The notes below the pieces were generated by a model, which was given only the letters and a program-made list of their open reading frames with translations, was not told the DNA's origin and made no database searches. A program made the translations under genes and the position numbers. Below, in pieces: positions 1-5,413 of a DNA stretch of 5,753 nt (within the stretch, counting starts at the first letter, position 1; the number at the start of each line of letters is the position of its first letter). Source of the stretch: an uncultured Verrucomicrobiota bacterium (lineage in GTDB: Bacteria; Verrucomicrobiota; Kiritimatiellia; RFP12; UBA1067); the NCBI GenBank assembly GCA_945613785.1, contig CALZAJ010000107.1, positions 1 through 5,753 of the forward strand, given 5' to 3'.

Positions 1-1
1 G

Positions 2-73
2 GCCCGTCAGCGAATCGCCGAACGGCAGCGTCGGCGCCGTGAAACCTCGGAAGACCTGGGCATGCGGACATGA
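2..73 (+). CDS. Possible C-terminal tail of an upstream gene (partial)
   Basis: An open frame enters from the left edge and stops at TGA 71-73, so its stop overlaps the ATG of the transporter in an ATGA arrangement typical of translationally coupled bacterial genes. The 23 visible residues are strongly charged and arginine-rich, ending in ...SEDLGMRT, as in a cytoplasmic helical tail. No family can be recognised from so little. The call rests on the ATGA overlap and the lack of any promoter before the transporter. The other two forward frames are also possible: one stops at 40-42, and the other runs on into the transporter gene and cannot be excluded from the first 70 bases alone. Confidence 0.35.
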   Translation, partial: ARQRIAERQRRRRETSEDLGMRT

Positions 74-1059
74 AACTGGCGCAGAGGATTTCCGCCTGGC
101 TGGCGAAGGAGACGCCGTGGTTCATCGCGGCCGTCGCAGTCGTGACGTATCTCGACGAGGTGACGTTCGCGGGCACGTTGCCGCCGCTGTTCGCCTGGGT
201 GCGCGGCAATCTGCAGTCGACCGTGCTCGGCATCATCATGCTGACGATGGGCATGACGCTCACGAAGGACGACTTCAAGGTCCTCGTCTCGCATCCCATC
301 GACATCGCCATCGGTTCGCTGGCGCAGTTCTCGATCATGCCGCTCGTGGCGCTCGGACTGACGCATCTTCTGAACTTGCCGAAGGAAATTGCGGTCGGAC
401 TCATCCTCGTCGGCTGCAGTCCGGGCGGCGTCTCCTCAAACATCATGAGCTTCCTCTGCAAGGGTGACGTCGCGTTCTCCGTCGGCATCACCTCGCTGTC
501 GACCCTGCTCGCGCCGCTGACGACGCCGCTTCTCATGCATTACCTCGCGGGCGAAAGGGTGGAGGTGGACGCCGTCGGCATGTTCAAGTCGATTCTCTTC
601 CTGACGCTCCTGCCGATCGCCATCGGCTTCACGGTGAATGCGCTCTGCTCCACGCGGGCATGGTTCGCCGAGTTCAAGAAGCTGCTGCCCGGCCTCGCGG
701 TTCTCGCGCTCGCCTGCATCGTGGGCGGCGTGGTGAGTGCGCAGGGCGGATGCCTCGCGCAGACCGGTGCGCTCATCTTCCTCGCGGTCTTCCTCCACAA
801 TACGCTCGGCTATGTCTTCGGCTATGCGACGGGACTGGTCGCGCGCTTCACCAATCCGAAGAAGCGGACGATCGCCATTGAAGTCGGCATGCAGAACGCA
901 GGACTCGCGACCGTGCTCGCCACCAAGCACTTCCCACAAATGCCCGAAGCGGCCATTGCCTCGGCCGTCTCGTGCATCTGGCACTCGATCTCTGGTGCGC
1001 TTCTGGCCGGAATCTTCAACGCCGCTGATCGTCTTTTTGCTCGAAAGGTCGTAAAATAG
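70..1059 (+). CDS. Bile acid:sodium symporter (BASS) family transporter
   Basis: This 329-residue polytopic inner-membrane protein belongs to the BASS family, secondary carriers that usually couple Na+ to uptake of organic anions; bacterial members move bile acids, pantoate/pantothenate precursors or other carboxylates. The sequence shows about nine to ten hydrophobic segments. GMTLTKDDFK (residues 61-70) follows an early helix. GCSPGG followed by SN (115-124) and EVGMQNAGLA (271-280) are the two broken-helix motifs that line the Na+ and substrate sites in the family, and both are intact. Length is normal. The start is the ATG overlapping an upstream TGA; no strong Shine-Dalgarno precedes it, which fits coupling to an upstream gene. 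The stop is TAG 1057-1059. The substrate cannot be read from the sequence. The next gene has its own promoter, so the carrier is probably the last gene of an operon whose start lies outside the window. The family call is secure; the substrate is unknown. Confidence 0.93.
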   Translation: MKLAQRISAWLAKETPWFIAAVAVVTYLDEVTFAGTLPPLFAWVRGNLQSTVLGIIMLTMGMTLTKDDFKVLVSHPIDIAIGSLAQFSIMPLVALGLTHLLNLPKEIAVGLILVGCSPGGVSSNIMSFLCKGDVAFSVGITSLSTLLAPLTTPLLMHYLAGERVEVDAVGMFKSILFLTLLPIAIGFTVNALCSTRAWFAEFKKLLPGLAVLALACIVGGVVSAQGGCLAQTGALIFLAVFLHNTLGYVFGYATGLVARFTNPKKRTIAIEVGMQNAGLATVLATKHFPQMPEAAIASAVSCIWHSISGALLAGIFNAADRLFARKVVK

Positions 1060-1072
1060 GCGATTTTCAGTT

Positions 1073-1120
1073 AATTAACCCCTCTGCCGCGAGTACTTGT
1101 CAAACAGGGGCTAATTGTTG
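1073..1120 (+). terminator. Imperfect hairpin, possible weak terminator after the transporter gene
   Basis: Arms at 1073-1083 (AATTAACCCCT) and 1106-1116 (AGGGGCTAATT) pair at 10 of 11 positions, with one A-C mismatch, around a 22-nt loop. Only a short, interrupted T-rich run (TTGTTGT) follows, so termination would be weak. The loop contains the -35 and the right arm lies in the spacer of the rpoZ promoter. The dyad could therefore instead be an operator. Confidence 0.35.
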
Positions 1121-1126
1121 TATAAT
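1097..1126 (+). promoter_or_regulatory. Housekeeping sigma promoter for rpoZ-smpB
   Basis: The -35 TTGTCA (1097-1102, one mismatch to TTGACA) and a perfect -10 TATAAT (1121-1126) are separated by 18 nt. The predicted transcription start is near 1133, giving a leader of about 17 nt that just contains the GGAG ribosome site at 1137-1140. This AT-rich stretch stands out from the GC-rich genes on both sides. Confidence 0.85.
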
Positions 1127-1149
1127 ATAAATTCACGGAGAAAAATCGA

Positions 1150-1428
1150 ATGAATAGCGAACTTTTGAAGAAGGCCCATGAGAAGATCCAGTCGGTTCCC
1201 CTGCTGGTGAATCTGATTTCCAAGCGCGAGCGCGAGCTCATCAACGGCGCGAAGCCGCTGGTGCGTCCGACTTCGCTTGACGAAGACAAGTGCGATATTG
1301 CGCTCCGTGAGGTTGCCGAGGGCAAGCTGATTGCCCAAATCGACTTCGACGCCATTGCCAAGGCCGAGGAAGCCAAGGCGAAGTGGACGGAGAAGCACGT
1401 CAACGTGAACTCCCTGTTCGCAGACTGA
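1150..1428 (+). CDS. rpoZ: DNA-directed RNA polymerase subunit omega
   Basis: This 92-residue protein has the size of bacterial omega (91 in E. coli), the small subunit that clamps the C-terminal part of beta-prime and helps assemble the core polymerase. The omega/Rpb6 hallmarks are visible. An N-terminal helix (LLKKAHEKIQSVP) leads to SKRERELINGAKPLV (24-38), equivalent to the conserved arginine-rich helix and following turn. DIALREVAEGKL (49-60) matches the conserved IALREIxEG segment. A charged helical tail ends the protein. The ATG at 1150 follows GGAG (1137-1140) at 9 nt. The gene has its own strong promoter and lies 31 nt before smpB with no terminator between, so the two are likely co-transcribed. 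Nothing is missing or broken. The variant of the conserved helix resembles omega proteins of the PVC group, from memory. Confidence 0.92.
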   Translation: MNSELLKKAHEKIQSVPLLVNLISKRERELINGAKPLVRPTSLDEDKCDIALREVAEGKLIAQIDFDAIAKAEEAKAKWTEKHVNVNSLFAD

Positions 1429-1445
1429 TTTCTCTTTGCCGTAGT

Positions 1446-1450
1446 GGAGG
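1446..1450 (+). promoter_or_regulatory. Ribosome binding site fixing the GTG start of smpB
   Basis: GGAGG lies 9 nt before GTG 1460. No in-frame ATG occurs before the conserved SmpB core, so this site decides a GTG start. Confidence 0.75.
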
Positions 1451-1459
1451 GCAGGCCTG

Positions 1460-1918
1460 GTGGCCGAGAAGCAGAAACCATTCAATCCCGTCTTCGCCGA
1501 GAACCGCAAGGCAAGGCACGACTATACCGTACTCGAGACTCTCGAGTGCGGTATTCAGTTGACGGGGACCGAGGTGAAGTCGATTCGTCACGGCAGCATT
1601 TCGCTGACGGGCGCCTACGGGGCGGTTCTGAAGGGCGAGCTCTGGCTGGTGGCGGCCGATATCGCGGCCTACGCCTTCGGCAACCGGTTCAATCATGATC
1701 CCAAGTCGATGCGCAAGCTGCTCGTCCACGCCAAGGAGGTCAATGAGCTGCGGCTCAAGACGGAGGCGAAGGGGTTGACACTGATTCCCCTGAAGGTCTA
1801 TTTGAAAGGCGGGCGCATCAAGGTGGCGCTGGGTGTCTGCCGCGGCAAGGCGGTCCATGACAAACGCGATTCCCTGAAGGAAAAGGCGATTCGCCGCGAC
1901 CTTGAAAGAGGCGCGTGA
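1460..1918 (+). CDS. smpB: SsrA-binding protein SmpB
   Basis: SmpB binds tmRNA and delivers it to stalled ribosomes for trans-translation, releasing the ribosome and tagging the unfinished peptide. The 152-residue protein is of usual length. It shows the family core in order: ENRKARHDY near the N terminus, GTEVKSIRHG (36-45) on the tmRNA-binding barrel, GNRFNHDP then RKLLVH (74-90), GLTLIPLKVYLKGGRIKV (105-122), and the DKR (134-136) that begins the C-terminal tail reaching into the empty mRNA channel. About 16 residues follow DKR, a somewhat short tail but still helical and basic. The start is GTG with a GGAGG site. The gene is probably transcribed with rpoZ. Its last codons carry the -35 of the secY promoter. 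A striking inverted repeat lies within the gene at 1524-1554. The tmRNA gene ssrA is not in the window. Confidence 0.97.
   Translation: MAEKQKPFNPVFAENRKARHDYTVLETLECGIQLTGTEVKSIRHGSISLTGAYGAVLKGELWLVAADIAAYAFGNRFNHDPKSMRKLLVHAKEVNELRLKTEAKGLTLIPLKVYLKGGRIKVALGVCRGKAVHDKRDSLKEKAIRRDLERGA
1524..1554 (+). repeat. 14-bp near-perfect inverted repeat inside smpB
   Basis: The arms at 1524-1537 and 1541-1554 pair at all 14 positions, with one U-G wobble (1530/1548), around a 3-nt ACT spacer. Each inner arm carries CTCGAG, encoding the LETLE peptide repeat at residues 25-29 of SmpB. No T-run follows, so it is not an intrinsic terminator. In the mRNA it would form a very stable hairpin about 65 nt after the start codon. 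Its function, if any, is unknown. Confidence 0.75.
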
Positions 1919-1931
1919 TTTTTGATACAAT
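1902..1931 (+). promoter_or_regulatory. Promoter for secY, embedded in the end of smpB
   Basis: The -35 TTGAAA (1902-1907) lies in the last codons of smpB. The -10 TACAAT (1926-1931) is preceded by TGA, giving an extended -10 (TGnTACAAT), and the spacer is 18 nt as at rpoZ. The predicted start near 1938 gives a leader of about 33 nt with AAGGAG at 1954-1959. secY can thus be made independently of rpoZ-smpB, although read-through from the upstream promoter is also likely because no terminator separates them. Confidence 0.72.
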
Positions 1932-1970
1932 ACACGAACATTTGTTGAAGATTAAGGAGTAGATGCAATT

Positions 1971-3356
1971 ATGTCGATGATGAAGGGCTTTACGAACGTG
2001 TTCCACATTCCGGAACTTCGTAAGAAAATCATGATTACCCTCGGTCTCGTGTTCGTGTGCCGACTCATTTCCCAGGTCCCGACTCCGGGCGTGGATTGGA
2101 CGGTTCTCGGCAAGATCATCAAGAGCGCGACGGAGAACTCCGGTGGCGGCGGTCTCATCGGCTGGCTCGAAATCTTCACGGGCGGTGCGATTGGCCAGTG
2201 CGCGATCGGTACGCTCTCGATCTGGCCTTACATTTCCGCGCAGATCGTGATTCAGCTCCTGTCGTCCGTCATTCCTTCGCTGAGCAAGCTCAAAAAGGAA
2301 GGCGAGAACGGTCGTCAGCAGCTCGCCCAGATCACGCGTTATCTCACGATCTTCCTCTGCGTCATCCAGGCGTGGGGCATCGCGACGGCGCTTTCTCATC
2401 CCGGCGCGCTCGGCTTCGAGACTTCCGAGCCGATCGTCCGCAACCCGGGTCTGGCGTTCAACCTGATGACGGTCATCGGCATGACGGCGGCTTCGCTCTT
2501 CGTGATGTGGATCGCCGATCAGATCACCACGTTCGGCGTGGGCAACGGCGGTTCGCTGATCATCATGATCAACATCACCTCCCGTCTTCCTTCGGCGATT
2601 TTCGCGGCTTGGGAGCGTTACTTCGGCATCAACGGCGATGCGTCGACGGCGCAGGGCACCTATGCCGAACTCGGCATCCTGATCTGCTTCTTCCTCCTCG
2701 TCGTCATGGGCACGGTCATGCTCACGCAGGGCCTGCGTAAGATCCCGATTCACTCTGCCCGTCGCTCGGTCGTTGGTGGTGCGAACTACGGTATGCAGCA
2801 GACGTTCTTGCCGCTGCGTGTCAGCTATGCGGGCGTCATGCCGATCATCTTCGCGCAGCCGCTCATCCAGCTCCCGTCCGCGCTTCTGGTCAAGATCTTC
2901 GACAAGGGCGCCGTGCATGACTTCTTCGAGGGTCTGTCTCGTTCTGAGGGCATCAGCTTCGCGATCGTCTATGCGGTCCTGATTCTCTTCTTCACCTTCT
3001 TCTGGGTGGCCACGCAGTTCAATGCGATCGACATCTCGGAGAACCTCAAGAAGGATTCGAGCTACGTTCCTGGCTTCAGCCCGGGTCGTGCGACGGCCGA
3101 GTATCTCGACGACGTCATGACGAAGATCACGCTGATCGGAGGTCTCGGCCTTCTGACGGTGGCGATCGTCCCGATGATGCTGACGGGTGTCTTCCACATC
3201 CCGCAGGTGATCGCGAGCTTCTTCGGCGGCACGTCGCTCCTCATTATCGTCGGTGTTGCGCTTGACACGCTCCGCGTGATGGAGAGCCACCTTCTGGTCC
3301 GCAAGTACGAGGGCTTCCTGAGCCACGGTTCGCTGCGTGGCCGCGGCGGCATCTAA
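1971..3356 (+). CDS. secY: Protein translocase subunit SecY
   Basis: SecY is the channel of the SecYEG translocon, which passes unfolded proteins across or into the inner membrane with SecA or the ribosome. The 461-residue protein has the expected ten hydrophobic segments. WPYISAQIVIQLL (85-97) is the family signature near TM2, after a glycine-rich segment and the plug region. KKEGENGRQQLAQITRY (108-124) is the first long cytoplasmic loop. MWIADQITTFGVGNGGSLII (179-198) is the second signature. RKIPIHSARRSVVGG (256-270) through LPLRVSYAGVMPIIFA (280-295) covers loop C4 and TM7. FGGTSLLIIVGVALD (418-432) covers TM10. Loop C5 reads VPGFSPGRATAEYL (366-379), where E. coli has VPGIRPGEQTAKYI: the position of Arg357 is Ser370. 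The ATG at 1971 follows AAGGAG at 11 nt; the ATG at 1977 is a possible alternative. The gene has its own promoter and a strong terminator. It sits beside smpB, not rplO or adk/map as is common. It is much closer to canonical SecY than to accessory SecY2. Confidence 0.97.
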   Translation: MSMMKGFTNVFHIPELRKKIMITLGLVFVCRLISQVPTPGVDWTVLGKIIKSATENSGGGGLIGWLEIFTGGAIGQCAIGTLSIWPYISAQIVIQLLSSVIPSLSKLKKEGENGRQQLAQITRYLTIFLCVIQAWGIATALSHPGALGFETSEPIVRNPGLAFNLMTVIGMTAASLFVMWIADQITTFGVGNGGSLIIMINITSRLPSAIFAAWERYFGINGDASTAQGTYAELGILICFFLLVVMGTVMLTQGLRKIPIHSARRSVVGGANYGMQQTFLPLRVSYAGVMPIIFAQPLIQLPSALLVKIFDKGAVHDFFEGLSRSEGISFAIVYAVLILFFTFFWVATQFNAIDISENLKKDSSYVPGFSPGRATAEYLDDVMTKITLIGGLGLLTVAIVPMMLTGVFHIPQVIASFFGGTSLLIIVGVALDTLRVMESHLLVRKYEGFLSHGSLRGRGGI

Positions 3357-3382
3357 TCTTCTCGAGAGCTTTTCTCAACCAT

Positions 3383-3420
3383 CGCACGGGTTATTATGAT
3401 ATAATCCGTGCGTTGTTTTT
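3383..3420 (+). terminator. Strong intrinsic terminator of secY
   Basis: A 12-bp stem pairs CGCACGGGTTAT (3383-3394) with ATAATCCGTGCG (3401-3412), with one G-U wobble, around a 6-nt loop (3395-3400). TTGTTTTT (3413-3420) follows at once. It starts 27 nt after the secY stop. Unusually, the right arm includes most of the -10 hexamer of the next gene's promoter. Confidence 0.88.
3397..3405 (+). promoter_or_regulatory. Extended -10 promoter for the GH109-like gene, inside the secY terminator
   Basis: TGA followed by TATAAT (3400-3405) forms a perfect extended -10 element. No convincing -35 lies 16-19 nt upstream (CAACCA at 18 nt), which extended -10 promoters tolerate. The predicted start near 3412 falls at the last base of the terminator stem, so the new transcript would begin with the U-tract and not carry the hairpin. 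The leader would be about 31 nt. Confidence 0.68.
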
Positions 3421-3430
3421 ATCATGTTCA

Positions 3431-3436
3431 AGGGGA
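3431..3436 (+). promoter_or_regulatory. Ribosome binding site fixing the start at 3443
   Basis: AGGGGA ends 6 nt before ATG 3443, a good spacing. The in-frame ATG at 3437 directly abuts this site, and the TTG at 3413 lies in the terminator T-run, so neither is a likely start. Confidence 0.75.
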
Positions 3437-3442
3437 ATGGAT

Positions 3443-4906
3443 ATGGAAACTAATCGTCGTGATTTTCTGAAGGGAACGGCTTGGATGGGGGCGACTGCGG
3501 CCATGGCGGGATGTGTCTCGTCGGCGGCAAAGATCTGCTCTCCCGGTGCGATGACTTCCTTTGCCGCACCGGCGCTCAAGCGTGTGCGTGTGGGCATTTG
3601 CGGACTGGGCATGCGCGGTCCGGGTGCGGTCCATCGTCTGGCGGCCATTCCCGGTGTCGACGTCGTGGCCTTGTGCGACCTGTTCCAGCAGCGTGTCGAT
3701 GCGCAGAACGACTGGTTGACGCGTGAAGGCAAGCCGAAGGCCGCGTCCTACACGGGCGAGGAAGGGTACAAGGCCCTCTGCGAGAGCGATCTTGATCTCG
3801 TTTACATCGCCACGCCCTGGTCTTCGCACACGCCGATTGCGCTTTATGCGATGGAGCATGGCAAGCATGCGGCGATCGAGGTCCCGAGCGCCATGACGCT
3901 GGAGGAGTGCTGGGCGTTGGTCGAGACGTCCGAGCGCACGGGGCGTCATTGCATGCAGTTGGAGAACTGCTGTTACGGTGAGGCCGAGATGATGTGTCTC
4001 AACCTGGTCCGCAAGGGCGTGCTGGGCGAGATCCTGCATGCGGAGGGCGCGTACATCCACGATTTGCGCGAGCTCAATTACCTCGATCCGATGAAGGGCG
4101 GTTATCAGGGCTACTGGCGTCTCAAATGGAACGCGCGTCATGAGGGCAATCCCTATGCGACGCACGGACTCGTGCCGGTCATGCAGGCGATGAACGTGAA
4201 CCGTGGCGACCGTCTCGACTATCTGGTCAGTCTGCAGTGTGCGCCGCGTTGCAACGACCTTTACGCCGCGGCGAAATTCGGTGCCGACAGCTGGCAGGCC
4301 CAGTTGCATCCGCCGTGCGGTGACATGTCCACGACGCTTGTGCGGACGGTGAACGGCAAGACGATCATGGTGCAGCACGACGTGAACTCGCCGCGTCCGT
4401 ACAGCCGACTCAACGTCGTGCAGGGTACGCGCGGACTCTTCAGCGGAATTGGGTTTGCCGAGAAGGCGGAGGACTTCATCAGGTTCGGCTGCGGCGCGCA
4501 TTTCTGCTGGGAGGAGCAGGTCGGGGCGGGAGCGCATGGCTTCTTCGACTTTGAGAAGACGGAGCGCTTGCGCAAGGAGTACCGTCATCCGCTGTGGCAG
4601 ACCGCGGGTGCCCTGGCGCACAAGATGGGTGGTCACGGCGGCATGGACTTCCTGATGGATCTCCGTCTCTGCTACTGTCTGCAGAACGGTCTGCCGTTGG
4701 ATATGGACGTCTATGATCTCGCGGCCTCCTGTTCGCTGGCGGAGCTTTCCGAGCGTTCGTGCCGCAACCGCGGTGCGACGCAAGACGTGCCGGATTTCAC
4801 CCGCGGCGGTTGGAAGACGGCGAAACCCCTCGATCTCGTTTCGGTCGACCTCGAGAAGCTCGGCCTCTCCGACGTGAAGAAAGACGCGACGCAGCTCAAT
4901 GTCTAA
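3443..4906 (+). CDS. Tat-exported Gfo/Idh/MocA-family protein, putative GH109 alpha-N-acetylgalactosaminidase
   Basis: This 487-residue protein has a Rossmann NAD(H)-binding N half and a Gfo/Idh/MocA C-terminal half, and resembles glycoside hydrolase family 109. Those enzymes cleave terminal alpha-GalNAc through a transient NAD+-dependent oxidation, with tightly held cofactor. A twin-arginine signal (NRRDFLKG, 5-12) precedes a short hydrophobic stretch and MAGC (21-24), a possible lipobox, so it may be a Tat-dependent lipoprotein. GICGLGMRGPG (51-61) is the dinucleotide loop and TPWSSHTPIA (124-133) follows it. EVPSA (146-150) replaces the usual EKP of dehydrogenases, as GH109 members do (EVSGA). 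Compared from memory with the Elizabethkingia enzyme, the substrate-site residues E149, Y179, R213, Y225, H228 and Y307 correspond to E174, Y204, R226, Y238, H241 and Y320 with identical spacing. HDVNSPRPY (312-320) and GHGGMD (397-402) also match. It has 19 cysteines, many for an exported protein. It shares 8 nt with the next gene. The family is secure; the exact glycan specificity is inferred. Confidence 0.88.
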   Translation: METNRRDFLKGTAWMGATAAMAGCVSSAAKICSPGAMTSFAAPALKRVRVGICGLGMRGPGAVHRLAAIPGVDVVALCDLFQQRVDAQNDWLTREGKPKAASYTGEEGYKALCESDLDLVYIATPWSSHTPIALYAMEHGKHAAIEVPSAMTLEECWALVETSERTGRHCMQLENCCYGEAEMMCLNLVRKGVLGEILHAEGAYIHDLRELNYLDPMKGGYQGYWRLKWNARHEGNPYATHGLVPVMQAMNVNRGDRLDYLVSLQCAPRCNDLYAAAKFGADSWQAQLHPPCGDMSTTLVRTVNGKTIMVQHDVNSPRPYSRLNVVQGTRGLFSGIGFAEKAEDFIRFGCGAHFCWEEQVGAGAHGFFDFEKTERLRKEYRHPLWQTAGALAHKMGGHGGMDFLMDLRLCYCLQNGLPLDMDVYDLAASCSLAELSERSCRNRGATQDVPDFTRGGWKTAKPLDLVSVDLEKLGLSDVKKDATQLNV

Positions 4907-5393
4907 CTTGATCAAGAAGATTCTCTCGCACGAGTCGGGTCCGTTCTGGCAGTTCGTCAAGTATGGCTGCATCGGGGTGATGGCAACCTGCGTGCAGGCC
5001 GCGGTGTTTTATCTTCTGGCGGCGACGCTGTTGCCGTGTCTGAAGGCCGATGACTGGGCGGTCCGCGTCCTGTCGCTGCCGTCGGCGGAGGTGACGGACG
5101 CCGTACGTGGGGTCCGTTTCGTCTGGGCGACGGCAGTTGGTTTCGTCTTTGCGAACGTCTTCTGCTGGCTGATGAACCGCTGGTTCGTCTTCAAGCCCGG
5201 ACGGTATGCCTGGTCTGTGGAGCTTGTGATGTTCTTCTCCGTTTCGGGCCTTGCCATGGCGCTCGCGACGGCAATCAGCTGGGTGCTGATTCACCAGTGG
5301 GGGTTGATGACAACGCTGGCGGTGCTGGTCGAGGTCGTCGTTTCTTTCCTTTTCAACTTTTTTATTCGCAAATTCGTGATATTCAAAGGCTAA
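4899..5393 (+). CDS. GtrA-like four-helix membrane protein
   Basis: This 164-residue integral membrane protein has the GtrA/DPMS fold. GtrA proteins are thought to flip polyisoprenyl-phosphate-linked sugars, or to assist the glycosyltransferase that makes them, in decoration of surface polysaccharides. The N terminus reads FWQFVKYGCIGVMAT (16-30), the usual entry into TM1. TM2 spans about 74-92 and ends in the conserved FCWLMNRWFVFKPGR (88-102). TM3 is about 107-131 and TM4 about 137-156, closing with NFFIRKFVIFKG (153-164). The loop between TM1 and TM2 (about 47-73) is longer than in typical 120-140-residue family members. The ATG overlaps the upstream stop by 8 nt and has no clear Shine-Dalgarno, which suggests translational coupling to the GH109-like gene. 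No polyprenyl glycosyltransferase, the usual partner, is visible. The substrate is unknown. Confidence 0.87.
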   Translation: MSNLIKKILSHESGPFWQFVKYGCIGVMATCVQAAVFYLLAATLLPCLKADDWAVRVLSLPSAEVTDAVRGVRFVWATAVGFVFANVFCWLMNRWFVFKPGRYAWSVELVMFFSVSGLAMALATAISWVLIHQWGLMTTLAVLVEVVVSFLFNFFIRKFVIFKG

Positions 5394-5405
5394 TTTTGCT
5401 ATAAT
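5376..5405 (+). promoter_or_regulatory. Extended -10 promoter for the secretin-like gene
   Basis: TGC then TATAAT (5400-5405) gives a perfect extended -10 element just after the gtrA-like stop (TAA 5391-5393). A poor -35 candidate, GTGATA (5376-5381, 4 of 6), lies at an 18-nt spacing. The predicted start near 5412 is only about 2-5 nt before the ATG, so the mRNA would be leaderless or nearly so. Confidence 0.65.
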
Positions 5406-5413
5406 ACATAATA

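Noticed and set aside
39..467. 142-residue forward frame overlapping the transporter gene
   Set aside because: It begins at a GTG without ribosome site and lies almost entirely within the BASS gene, whose frame has conserved motifs. The composition is typical of an off-frame translation. Its first 70 bases could in principle be part of an upstream gene, but nothing supports this.
1818..3326. 502-residue open frame on the minus strand, opposite smpB/secY
   Set aside because: It is antisense to a clearly conserved secY. The translation is dominated by Arg, Asp, His and Glu with no recognisable domain, as expected from the GC-biased codon use of the real gene.
1971..3356. Accessory SecY2 instead of housekeeping SecY
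   Set aside because: Both SecY signature regions, the C4 loop and the TM10 FGGTSLLI motif are close to canonical SecY, and no accessory Sec or glycosylated adhesin genes are nearby.
3364..3376. Short inverted repeat GAGA...TCTC just after secY
   Set aside because: Only four pairs with no T-run; the hairpin directly downstream explains termination far better.
3413..3442. Longer N terminus of the GH109-like protein from TTG 3413 or ATG 3437
   Set aside because: TTG 3413 lies in the terminator T-run at the predicted transcript start, and ATG 3437 abuts the AGGGGA site. ATG 3443 has proper spacing and places the twin-arginine motif near the N terminus.
3443..4906. Ordinary sugar dehydrogenase of the Gfo/Idh/MocA family
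   Set aside because: The EKP catalytic lysine motif is replaced by EVP, and six GH109 substrate-site residues are present at matching spacing, so a GH109-type hydrolase fits better.
3428..4972. 514-residue open frame on the minus strand, opposite the GH109-like gene
   Set aside because: Same reason: an Arg/His-rich shadow of a gene whose forward translation has intact active-site motifs and a good ribosome site.
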